A DNA stretch of 28,777 nucleotides, from positions 1 through 28,777 of the forward strand of contig JAVBTC010000091.1 of the NCBI GenBank assembly GCA_031556405.1, in the 5' to 3' direction. Below the pieces are notes generated by a model. It ran no database searches. It saw only the letters and a program-made list of their open reading frames with translations, and had not been told where the DNA came from. The stretch is from WQZF01 sp031556405. Its GTDB lineage: Bacteria > Pseudomonadota > Gammaproteobacteria > Burkholderiales > Rhodocyclaceae. Both the position numbers and the translations under genes were made by a program. Positions 17,118 through 24,663 of this stretch are shown in pieces. Every line of letters begins with the position of its first letter. The stretch's first letter is position 1.

Positions 17118-19115
17118 TCAGTAGCCCGCCTGAATCACCAGGGGCATCCAGTAATCGAACGAGCCCACATCCATGATCTGGTTCTGTCCCGCGCCGAGGA
17201 ACATCACTTCGCTGTTCTGCGTTCCCAGGTAGTTCCCCGTTCCGGAATAGTAACGGTAGAAAATATTTCCACTGTTTTGTGTCGGCGCTCCGGAAGGCGC
17301 GAACAACTGCGGATAAGTCGCCTCCGCCCATTTGAAAATCCGGTTCGCCGTCGCCGCTCCGCCCGCCAGCAATGTGACACGCGTCTTGCTGTCAACGCCG
17401 TCTATCGTCGCGCCCGACGGATCGGAAAGCACGAAGTCGAAGTACTTGTCGCTACCGGCACGGGTCGCGGAGGAAAGCTGCACCGTCACCGTCTTCTCCG
17501 ATTGCCCGGCGCTCCAGGTCAGGGTGCCCGAGGCCGCCGTAAAATCGACGCCCGGCAGCGCGGTGCCCGCGCTGGTTGCGTACTGCACGCTGGAGGTGCC
17601 CGACGTATCCTGCGTGCGCCGGACGGAAATCTGGACACTGGAAATACCGTCGCCGATATAAGTATCCGTCTTCGCCGTCTGCACCACCGCGCCGGAAACC
17701 GGCACCGAACTGCCGAGCCATTGGCGCAGCGCCGGATAGGCGACGGAGAATTTCGAATACCAGTTGAAATCCGGTCCATAACAGCCGATACCGGTTATTC
17801 CGGCAAACAGACCGCCGAACAGCTTGCACTCGCCGTCGTCGCAACGCAGCAGCGGCGAACCGCTGGAACCGCCCTGGGTAATACCGTCGGTATAGGTAAC
17901 GGCCCAGAGATTGGTATGCAACGCGCCCTCGACGTTGACGGAATCCGTGGGCGGTTCGTCAGCATACCCCCAGGAGATTTTCTTGACGTCTCCGGCGGGA
18001 TGGTGGATGGCGACCATCGTGTCGTACGCCTTCAGCGGCTCGGTACTCCATCCGAGGAACGTGGCGCCCGCCGGAGCCGCGTCGCGCAGACGCAGCAGCG
18101 AGTGATCGTTGTTGAAATTGCTCTGCAGGTAATCGGCGCCGCTATAAAGCCAGACGCTGCCGGTCGGTTCTCCGGTGCTGCCGACGCAGAACTCGTACTG
18201 GAAATTCCAGCGCGTTACCAGCGTTCTCGCCACCGCCGCATTCGAAATGCAGTGATTCGCCGTAAAGAAATACGGCGTGCCGGACTTGCCGGTATCCGCG
18301 ATCAACGCCCCGGAACAGACGTAAGCGCCGTCTTCTTCCTGAAACAACATCCGCGCCACGGCTTTCACCGCCCGCCGCTCGGCATCGGTTTTCGCGCAGG
18401 CCGCCTCGTTGTAGCAGGGATAGGTGCCGGGATAGACGTTGCTGAAAGAATTTCCCGCACCGTTATCGGCGGCTCCGCCGGGAAGTTCATAAAAATGCGT
18501 GACGCCGGAAAATCCGATCGCGCCTTCCGACAGTTTGCTTCCCTCGGGCACCCGGATTTCGATCAGCATATCGTCGCCCACGACCGGCGGCGACCAGAAA
18601 ACCGCCATCCCCTCCCAATCGCGGCGGGTAAACGGGCCGATCGCGGCGGAAGGATTGTCCGCCGGCGCGAAGCGCAATTCACCATCGAATTCCGGTGCGA
18701 TTTTCAGCCCCAGACGCAAGGCCAGCGCACCTTCGGAACGGACCCGCCGCAATGCCGTCGCGCCGCCGTCCGCCTGTTTCTGCCAGAAAAGCCCCGCCAG
18801 CGCGTCGAACTTCGCCGCTTCCGGCAATGCGCGCCCGTAACCGATCTGATGCGGCTTCCCGGGCGAATTTTTTTTCCCCTGCAACTGAAAATATCCGGGA
18901 GGCGTTCCCGCGGCTTCCAGCGCCGGGACGTTCTGCCCCCCGCTGCCGACGAACCGCGTGGCGCGGTCGCCGCGGAAATCGCTCTTTACCGCCGACTGAC
19001 CCTTTAACGTATAGGAAGACGCCTCATCGGCCTGCACCGCTCCCGCCGCGCCAAACACAAAGCAGGCACACAAAAGAGCGCGCCATCCCTTTTCCCCACT
19101 TCTTTTCTTTGCCAC
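17118..19115 (-). CDS. Secreted trypsin-like serine endopeptidase with Calx-beta-like and C-terminal modules (protease 1)
   Basis: The 665-residue protein starts with GTG (GGAGG six bases upstream) and has a signal peptide cut near VQADEASS (about residue 30). After an N-terminal domain of about 200 residues comes a chymotrypsin-fold protease resembling lysyl endopeptidases, with the expected triad H288 (FTANHCISN), D337 (NNDHSLLRLR) and S418 (GGSSGSPLL). Several Cys residues suit disulfides. Next is a Calx-beta-like repeat (about 490-585; VQISVRRTQDTSGTSSVQYA, GVDFTAASGTLTWSAGQSEK). A C-terminal module then contains FKWAEATYPQLF and FYRYYSGTGNYLGT, seen in tail regions of betaproteobacterial exported proteins. 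It has its own terminator. The neighbouring paralogue shares the same plan from end to end, so a tandem duplication is clear. Export by the adjacent secretion genes is inference; cleavage specificity is not known. Confidence 0.88.
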   Translation of the reverse strand: MAKKRSGEKGWRALLCACFVFGAAGAVQADEASSYTLKGQSAVKSDFRGDRATRFVGSGGQNVPALEAAGTPPGYFQLQGKKNSPGKPHQIGYGRALPEAAKFDALAGLFWQKQADGGATALRRVRSEGALALRLGLKIAPEFDGELRFAPADNPSAAIGPFTRRDWEGMAVFWSPPVVGDDMLIEIRVPEGSKLSEGAIGFSGVTHFYELPGGAADNGAGNSFSNVYPGTYPCYNEAACAKTDAERRAVKAVARMLFQEEDGAYVCSGALIADTGKSGTPYFFTANHCISNAAVARTLVTRWNFQYEFCVGSTGEPTGSVWLYSGADYLQSNFNNDHSLLRLRDAAPAGATFLGWSTEPLKAYDTMVAIHHPAGDVKKISWGYADEPPTDSVNVEGALHTNLWAVTYTDGITQGGSSGSPLLRCDDGECKLFGGLFAGITGIGCYGPDFNWYSKFSVAYPALRQWLGSSVPVSGAVVQTAKTDTYIGDGISSVQISVRRTQDTSGTSSVQYATSAGTALPGVDFTAASGTLTWSAGQSEKTVTVQLSSATRAGSDKYFDFVLSDPSGATIDGVDSKTRVTLLAGGAATANRIFKWAEATYPQLFAPSGAPTQNSGNIFYRYYSGTGNYLGTQNSEVMFLGAGQNQIMDVGSFDYWMPLVIQAGY

Positions 19116-19190
19116 AGCGAACCTCCGAATAAAAAATCGCCAAGACCTGTCTGAAAGGGATCGTAATGCATCGAGTCTAAAGCGACAAGC

Positions 19191-19215
19191 ATAAAGCCCC
19201 CGTTATCCGGGGCCC
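19191..19215 (-). terminator. Terminator after protease 2
   Basis: On the minus strand GGGCCCCGGATAACGGGGGC forms a stem-loop followed by TTTATGCTT, seven bases after the stop of the second protease gene. One base in the stem is unpaired, and the T run is short. It also separates the two tandem protease genes, which suggests each has its own promoter. Confidence 0.6.
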
Positions 19216-19221
19216 TTGCGG

Positions 19222-21237
19222 TCAGTAGCCTGCCTGGATCACCTGGGGCATCCAGTTGTCGAGTGGGCCAAGATCCATGATCTCACCCTGCCCCGCACCG
19301 AGGAAAAGCACTTCGCTCTTCTGTATTCCCAGATAATTTTTCGTTCCGGAATAGTAGCGATAGAAGATATCCCCCGCCGTCTGCGTCTGCGCGGTGGGCG
19401 CGAGCAACTGCGGAAAGGTCGCTTCCGCCCATTTGAAGATCCGGTTCGCCGTCGTCGCCCCGGCCGCCAGCAGAGTGATCCGCGTCTTGCCGTTGGCCAC
19501 ATCCACCGTGGCTCCCGAGGGATTGGTCAGAACGAAATCGAAATACTTGTCGGCGTTGGCGCGAGTCGCCGACAAGAGCGGCACCGTGATCGTCTTTTCC
19601 GTCTGTCCCGCGCTCCAGTTCAATACCCCCGAAGTCACCGTGAAATCGATCCCCGGCTGCGCGGTACCGGCATTGGTTGCATACTGCACCGTGGAACCGC
19701 TCGAAGTACCGTTGGTGCGCTGAATCGAAATCTGTACGCTGGACATGCCGTCACCGGCATAGGTTGCCGTTTTCGCCACCTTCAGCACCGGAGAAACGGA
19801 GCCGCCCGACTCACCGAGCCAGGGACTCAGCGCCGGATAGGCGACCGAAAATTTCGAATACACCCCAACCATGTTTCCCGAACAACCGGAACTGTCCCCG
19901 CCGAACAAACCGCCGATCAGCTTGCAATCGGTGCTGGAACAACTCAGCAATCCCGAACCGCTGGACCCTCCCTGAATCACGCCATCGGTGAGGATCACTT
20001 TCCACAGGTTGGTGTGATACTCGCCGCTGACATTAGTGGAAATCGTCGGCGGATTGGCGGCGGCGCCCCACGATATTTTTTTCACATCGCCTTGCGGATG
20101 ATGGACCTCGACCACGGGGTCGTAACTGTCGAGCGGATTCGTGCTCCAGCCGAGGAATACCGCATCCGCCGGCGGCGTACCGCGCAGGCGCAAGAGCGAG
20201 TGATCGTTGTTGTAATCCCCCTGCAGATAATCGGCTCCGCCGCTGAGCACGATCGTGCCGGAAGGTTTGCCGCTGCCGCCGGCACAACTGGGATACTGGT
20301 AATTCCACCGCGTTTCCAGCGTTCTCGCCATCGTCGCATCCGAAATACAGTGGTACGCCGTATAAAAATACGGCGTACCGGACTGCTTCTGGTCGGCAAT
20401 CAGCGTCCCCGTGCAAACATAGGAACCACTGCTGTCCGAGAAAGTCATCTGCGCCGTGGCTTTGACCGCTTTCTTTTCGGCTTCGGTTTTTGCGCAGGCC
20501 GCTTCGTTATTGCACGATAAGGTACTGGGATAAACGTTGCTGAAGGAATTTCCCGAGCCATTGCTCCACGCCGCACCGGGAAGTTCATAAATATGCGAGA
20601 CATCGGAGAATCCGATGCTCCCTTCCGGCGGCATCTTCCCGTCCGACATCCGGATTTCGATCAGCATGTCGTCGCTTTCCACCAGCGGCGACCAGTAAAC
20701 CGCCATTCCTTCCCAGTCGCGGCGCGTGAAGGGACCGATCGCATCCGCCGGATTGCCGGCCGGCGCGAAACGCAATTCACCATTGAACTCAGGCGCGATT
20801 CTCATCCCCAGCCGCAAGCCCACCGCTCCCTCGGAGCGTACCCGCTGCAACGCCGTTATGCTGCCGTCGGTCTGTTTCTGCCAGGAAAGCCCGGCCAATG
20901 CATCCACCTTCATCGCCGCCGGAAGCTCGCGTCCATAACCGATCTGATGCGGGGGCGACGACAATCCGTCGCTGTTTCCGCGCAATGCCGAAATGCCGGG
21001 CCGAACTCCGCCGCTCGCCTCCAGCGCCGGAATATTCTGCGCATGGCTGCCGACCAGACGCGTGCTGCGATCGCCGTACCTGCCGCCCGTAGCGGCTTGA
21101 TCGGACTGGGTCGTCACCGCCCGCTGCTTGACCGTATAGGAGGAAGCCTCCTCCGCTATCGCCGCTTCCGCCGCGTACAACGCGGTACCCATGAAAAAAG
21201 CGCCGAAAACCGTCTGCCACCGTTTCATTTTCAACAC
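19222..21237 (-). CDS. Secreted trypsin-like serine endopeptidase, tandem paralogue (protease 2)
   Basis: The 671-residue protein is a paralogue of the neighbouring protease with the same order of parts. The start chosen is GTG at 21237, because AAGGAG lies seven bases upstream; ATG 21228 would be 16 bases away from it, and the frame is open to 21291. The signal peptide (FGAFFMGTALYAAEAAIAEE) is followed by EASSYTVK, as in protease 1. The triad is intact: H296 (TAYHC), D345 (YNNDHSLLRLR) and S426 (GGSSGSGLL). A Calx-beta-like domain (GIDFTVTSGVLNWSAGQTEK) and the C-terminal module (FKWAEATFPQLL, FYRYYSGTKNYLGI) follow. Residues differ mostly in surface-like stretches and near the S1-side segment after the active Ser (SGLLSC instead of SPLLRC), so substrate preference may differ. 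Confidence 0.88.
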   Translation of the reverse strand: MLKMKRWQTVFGAFFMGTALYAAEAAIAEEASSYTVKQRAVTTQSDQAATGGRYGDRSTRLVGSHAQNIPALEASGGVRPGISALRGNSDGLSSPPHQIGYGRELPAAMKVDALAGLSWQKQTDGSITALQRVRSEGAVGLRLGMRIAPEFNGELRFAPAGNPADAIGPFTRRDWEGMAVYWSPLVESDDMLIEIRMSDGKMPPEGSIGFSDVSHIYELPGAAWSNGSGNSFSNVYPSTLSCNNEAACAKTEAEKKAVKATAQMTFSDSSGSYVCTGTLIADQKQSGTPYFYTAYHCISDATMARTLETRWNYQYPSCAGGSGKPSGTIVLSGGADYLQGDYNNDHSLLRLRGTPPADAVFLGWSTNPLDSYDPVVEVHHPQGDVKKISWGAAANPPTISTNVSGEYHTNLWKVILTDGVIQGGSSGSGLLSCSSTDCKLIGGLFGGDSSGCSGNMVGVYSKFSVAYPALSPWLGESGGSVSPVLKVAKTATYAGDGMSSVQISIQRTNGTSSGSTVQYATNAGTAQPGIDFTVTSGVLNWSAGQTEKTITVPLLSATRANADKYFDFVLTNPSGATVDVANGKTRITLLAAGATTANRIFKWAEATFPQLLAPTAQTQTAGDIFYRYYSGTKNYLGIQKSEVLFLGAGQGEIMDLGPLDNWMPQVIQAGY

Positions 21238-21483
21238 GAAAACTCTCCTTACCAAAAACCGAACCGAAACCGGAAACCAGGCCGAAGCCATTAATTTCTA
21301 TTGTGTTTTTATATATTGACGCTCGGTATCATAACGTAACCACCGGGCGCGGTGTAGTAGAATAGCCGGCTTTCATCCAACTCATATCGGATTCCCTCTC
21401 GTCCCTTTTCATCCGGCCGGCCCCTTCCGTTTCTCATTCCACGCTTCGCGACATTCCGGAACGGTTTTCGGGACATCATCTTC

Positions 21484-23790
21484 ATGGCGAAATTCACGCG
21501 TTCACGATCCTGCCGCCTCGGACTCATCGTAGAGTCCGGATATCTTCTCGTCGCCCGCTGGGAAGCGGGACTGCGCGGCTGGCAGGTCGCCACGCTCGAA
21601 ACGCTGCCGCTGATGATCAATGAGGCCGATGCACTCGGCAAGGGCGACAAAAACGACAAGTCTGCCGGCATCACCCCGGAAGTCATTGCGCTGACCCTCA
21701 AGTCCTGCCTCGAACACTGGAAACTGCCGCCGCAAACGCCGGCTGTCGTCGTGCCACCGCTCTCGGTGGGCGGCATATTCCTCGATCCGGTCGGCGGCGA
21801 AGTGGGAAAAACGCCGCCGACCGAAGTACTGGCGCAGAACGTTCCCTTCGCTCCCGAAGAAATTATCGCAACCTGGTGCTCCGGAACCGTTGCCCGGAAA
21901 AAATTCGCCGTCCGTTCCGCGTCTGGTTCACATGAAGGACCGGGCTCCAACCTGCGTGAAACGGCGCGCGGTCTTCTCGACCGCCTGCCGTGGCGGAAAA
22001 CGGACAATACCGCCGCCGCAGCGCCGGAAAACATCGCAAGCGCCGTATCCCACTCCGCACCTCATTGTCCGACGCCGATTTTCTGGCTGCCGCGCGCCTG
22101 GGTCGAACGCCTCTGCGCCGCGCTCGGCCGCCTTGGGCTGCGGGTCGAAGATTTCTATCACCGCGGGCAACTGACCGCTCCCGCCCTCCTCGCCGACGCG
22201 GCAACCGGCCAATCCACCCAATCCATTCAATCCGGCCAGTGGGACGGGCTGCGGGCGCTGGTGGAAACCTTCGATAACGGCGCCGCCGCTTTTTATGCCT
22301 GGAACGACGGGCTCCTCTGCCGCGCCGGCCGCCTGCACGATTCCTCCGCAGCGCTGGCGGCGGAAATCTTCAACCTCAAGGCGGGCGCGGCAACCGACGC
22401 GCAGCGCCCGCCGGGATTGCGTCAGCTCGTCATCGCCGGCGACAATGCCGAAAAATTCTCCGCGCCGCCGGGCGTCATGCTGCGCCGCATCCCGCGGCCG
22501 CTCGATCTTTCGGCGCAACTGTTCGGCCTTTACTGCCGCAGCGACGCCGAAGGCATCTGGCTGCCGCCGCCGCAAAAAGAACTTCTGGCGCCACTGACGC
22601 GCAATACGATCGTCGGCGGCGTGGCCGGTGCTGCCATCGTCGCGACGTTCGCATGGCTGGCCTCGGATGCGCGGGAAGAATCACAAGCCCTGGAAACATC
22701 GATCAAAAAAATCAAGCCGCGTTTCGACAAGACCGTCGCGCAGGAAAAACGCGCCGCCGTTGCCGCCGCCGCGCTGCGTTTCCAGGAAGATGTCGCGCAC
22801 AATCCCGGATCGCTCGACCCGCTGCTCTCCGCGACACAGGCGCTGCCGGAGAAAATCTGGCTGCATGGCTACCGCTGGAATCCGGGCGGAAAAGTCGAAC
22901 TATCCGGCGATGGCGCCTCCGGCGCCGATGTCGTCGCGCTGCTGTCGAAACAGGCCGGATGGAGCCAGGTCAGGCTCGTGAAAAAGACGGAAGGCACGGC
23001 AAAAACCGATACGGCGGGTAAACCGTCCAGTGCGCAATCCGGTGCAGCCTCCGGAACGGGTACGGGTACCCAACCAGCCATTCCTTCTCAAACCGCCCAA
23101 ACCACCACTTCGACGGCAGCCCCCGCCACTGGATCCGGCGCGGCAACCACGACGAATACGACGAACCAAAAAAGCGCGGCCGGTCCCGCGCCCGCCGTTG
23201 CTCCCCCCGCCGTTGCCCCCCCATCCCCGGCCGGCACGATGCCGCCCGCCGCAAACCCGTCCGCGCCGCCGGTTGCCGGCAATCCTTTCGCGTCGGCAAT
23301 GCCCACGGGCGCGGCCCCCGCTGCCCAACCTCCCGTGGCGGGAAACATGCCGCCGCGCCTCCCCAAATTCACCGTCGAAGCCCAATGGCGTCCAGCCGCC
23401 GGGGCAAAATCCACGGCTCCCGTCCCGCCCGCCACGGCCGGCAGCCCACCGACCCCGGCCACGGAAACAAAATCGCCGGCCAATAGTCCCGCACCGGTAT
23501 CGGCGGAACATGCGGTGAAAAACGGCGCTGCCCCGGTTCCGACCGCACCGCCCGCTCCAGCAACGCCCGCGCCCGCCGCGGCCGCGAGCGCACACCCGCC
23601 ATTCCCGGCGGCAGGAACCCCGCCGGCCGGCCTGGCCGCGCCAGGAACACCGGGCGTTCCGACCACCACCCCTCCCGCCGTGGCACCGGGAAGCGTTCCG
23701 TTTCCGGCAGCGGTTCCGCCGGTCACCCCTCAGCCGCCACCGACGCCACCCGCTGGCCCCGTCGGGATGCCGAAGGGAATGCACCCATGA
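21484..23790 (+). CDS. GspL/PilM-PilN-like assembly protein with long Pro/Ala-rich tail
   Basis: The 768-residue product has an N-terminal cytosolic region (about 1-370) starting CRLGLIVESGYLLVARWEAG, as in actin-like GspL/PilM proteins. One membrane helix follows at about 376-395 (TIVGGVAGAAIVATFAWLAS), then a coiled-coil and ferredoxin-like periplasmic part like GspL or PilN (to about 505, including LPEKIWLHGYRWNPGGKVEL). A tail of about 260 residues, extremely rich in Pro, Ala, Thr and Gly, continues to the end. Such a tail is not normal for GspL or PilN. The call rests on this architecture and on the neighbours; no single motif is diagnostic. The next gene starts within its stop codon (ATGA overlap). 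The upstream 246 bp is a divergent promoter region with TAGAAT at 21358-21363. Confidence 0.7.
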   Translation: MAKFTRSRSCRLGLIVESGYLLVARWEAGLRGWQVATLETLPLMINEADALGKGDKNDKSAGITPEVIALTLKSCLEHWKLPPQTPAVVVPPLSVGGIFLDPVGGEVGKTPPTEVLAQNVPFAPEEIIATWCSGTVARKKFAVRSASGSHEGPGSNLRETARGLLDRLPWRKTDNTAAAAPENIASAVSHSAPHCPTPIFWLPRAWVERLCAALGRLGLRVEDFYHRGQLTAPALLADAATGQSTQSIQSGQWDGLRALVETFDNGAAAFYAWNDGLLCRAGRLHDSSAALAAEIFNLKAGAATDAQRPPGLRQLVIAGDNAEKFSAPPGVMLRRIPRPLDLSAQLFGLYCRSDAEGIWLPPPQKELLAPLTRNTIVGGVAGAAIVATFAWLASDAREESQALETSIKKIKPRFDKTVAQEKRAAVAAAALRFQEDVAHNPGSLDPLLSATQALPEKIWLHGYRWNPGGKVELSGDGASGADVVALLSKQAGWSQVRLVKKTEGTAKTDTAGKPSSAQSGAASGTGTGTQPAIPSQTAQTTTSTAAPATGSGAATTTNTTNQKSAAGPAPAVAPPAVAPPSPAGTMPPAANPSAPPVAGNPFASAMPTGAAPAAQPPVAGNMPPRLPKFTVEAQWRPAAGAKSTAPVPPATAGSPPTPATETKSPANSPAPVSAEHAVKNGAAPVPTAPPAPATPAPAAAASAHPPFPAAGTPPAGLAAPGTPGVPTTTPPAVAPGSVPFPAAVPPVTPQPPPTPPAGPVGMPKGMHP

Positions 23791-24521
23791 TCCTTCGCTA
23801 CTTCCGTCGCGTTTACCGCCTCCACGGTATCCGCCCGTTCGGTTTTTCGCTCATCGTCGCCCTGGTCATCATCCTGGGACTGGATCAATACGGTACGGAA
23901 TACTCCGAGGCCGACGACGAACGCGACAGCCTCACGCGGCAGGAACAGAATATGCGCAACAAGATTGCCCAGCAGCCGCGCATCGAACGCAGCCTGCAGG
24001 ACAGCCATGCCGCTCTGAGCGCCAATGCCCGCGTGATCCAGGGCGTCACTGTGGAACAGTCGGCCACCGAATTCGTCGCCACGGTGACGAAAAAGCTCGC
24101 CGACGCCAATGTCGCGCATCCGCGGGTAACGGCGCTGCCGCCTAAAATATGGGGCGAAAAAGGAGACCAGGAAAAAAAGGACGAAAAAACCGAACGGGAC
24201 GGAAAAAGCGACAAGGACGACAAGGGCAATAAGGCCGATAAGGGCAACAGAGGCGAAGCAGGCGCGGAACTCGGCGCCGAAATCGAATTCACCGCGACCA
24301 CACGCCAACTCGTCACCCTGATGCAGTCATCCCGCAACGGAACTCCGGCCATTCGGGTCAGCGCCCTGGAAGTACGCGTCGCCAACGCGGAAACGCCCAA
24401 GGAAGTGGAAGTCAAGGCGCGCGTCGAAGCCGCTTACGTCCCCGCCGGCATCGCCGCGCCGGATCCTCTCGGAAAATCCACGCGCGGCACGCGGCGCGGG
24501 GCCGGGACATCGGCCCGCTGA
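23787..24521 (+). CDS. GspM/PilO-like inner-membrane assembly protein with charged insert
   Basis: This 244-residue protein has a short cytosolic N-terminus, one membrane helix at about residues 18-35 (PFGFSLIVALVIILGLDQYG), a periplasmic coiled coil (DDERDSLTRQEQNMRNKIAQ) and a C-terminal ferredoxin-like half (IEFTATTRQLVTLMQSSRNG, IRVSALEVRVANAETPKEVE). This is the general plan of GspM and PilO, which pair with GspL or PilN in the inner-membrane platform. Between the two halves (about residues 126-160) lies a run made almost only of Lys, Asp, Glu and Gly, likely a disordered loop. It overlaps the upstream gene by four bases, so the two are translationally coupled. Confidence 0.72.
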   Translation: MILRYFRRVYRLHGIRPFGFSLIVALVIILGLDQYGTEYSEADDERDSLTRQEQNMRNKIAQQPRIERSLQDSHAALSANARVIQGVTVEQSATEFVATVTKKLADANVAHPRVTALPPKIWGEKGDQEKKDEKTERDGKSDKDDKGNKADKGNRGEAGAELGAEIEFTATTRQLVTLMQSSRNGTPAIRVSALEVRVANAETPKEVEVKARVEAAYVPAGIAAPDPLGKSTRGTRRGAGTSAR

Positions 24522-24522
24522 A

Positions 24523-24651
24523 ATGAAAAAAAGAGACGGATTCATGAAAAAAACGACGCCAGAAACAATGGTCGGCACCCGCTGCCGTCCGCATGATTGC
24601 CGCGCCGGACTGAAAACGGTGCGTCATTCGGGCTTGCTCAACGATCTATAG
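24523..24651 (+). CDS. Possible small ORF between the GspM-like gene and the secretin gene
   Basis: An ATG one base after the preceding stop opens a 42-codon frame that ends with TAG 12 bases before the secretin ATG. The product begins MKKRDGFMKKTTPETMVG and contains two Cys (TRCRPHDC). No family is recognised and there is no clear ribosome binding site apart from coupling to the upstream stop. It could be a coupling leader for the secretin or simply chance. The 142-bp gap is otherwise unusual in an operon whose other junctions overlap. Confidence 0.25.
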   Translation: MKKRDGFMKKTTPETMVGTRCRPHDCRAGLKTVRHSGLLNDL

Positions 24652-24663
24652 GATATTCACGGT

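Noticed and set aside
17277..19007. Plus-strand open frame of 576 codons opposite protease 1
   Set aside because: Arg-rich and low-complexity shadow with no signal peptide or domain. The same kind of shadow occurs opposite protease 2 (19216-20520), as expected for GC-rich DNA.
21291..21291. Longer N-terminus of protease 2 beginning at 21291
   Set aside because: The extra residues precede a complete signal peptide, and the only good ribosome binding site (AAGGAG) fits GTG 21237.
23000..23780. Repetitive Pro/Ala coding region considered as a DNA repeat array
   Set aside because: The repetition is of amino-acid composition, not of exact DNA units. No constant period or spacer is seen, so it is neither CRISPR nor a satellite.
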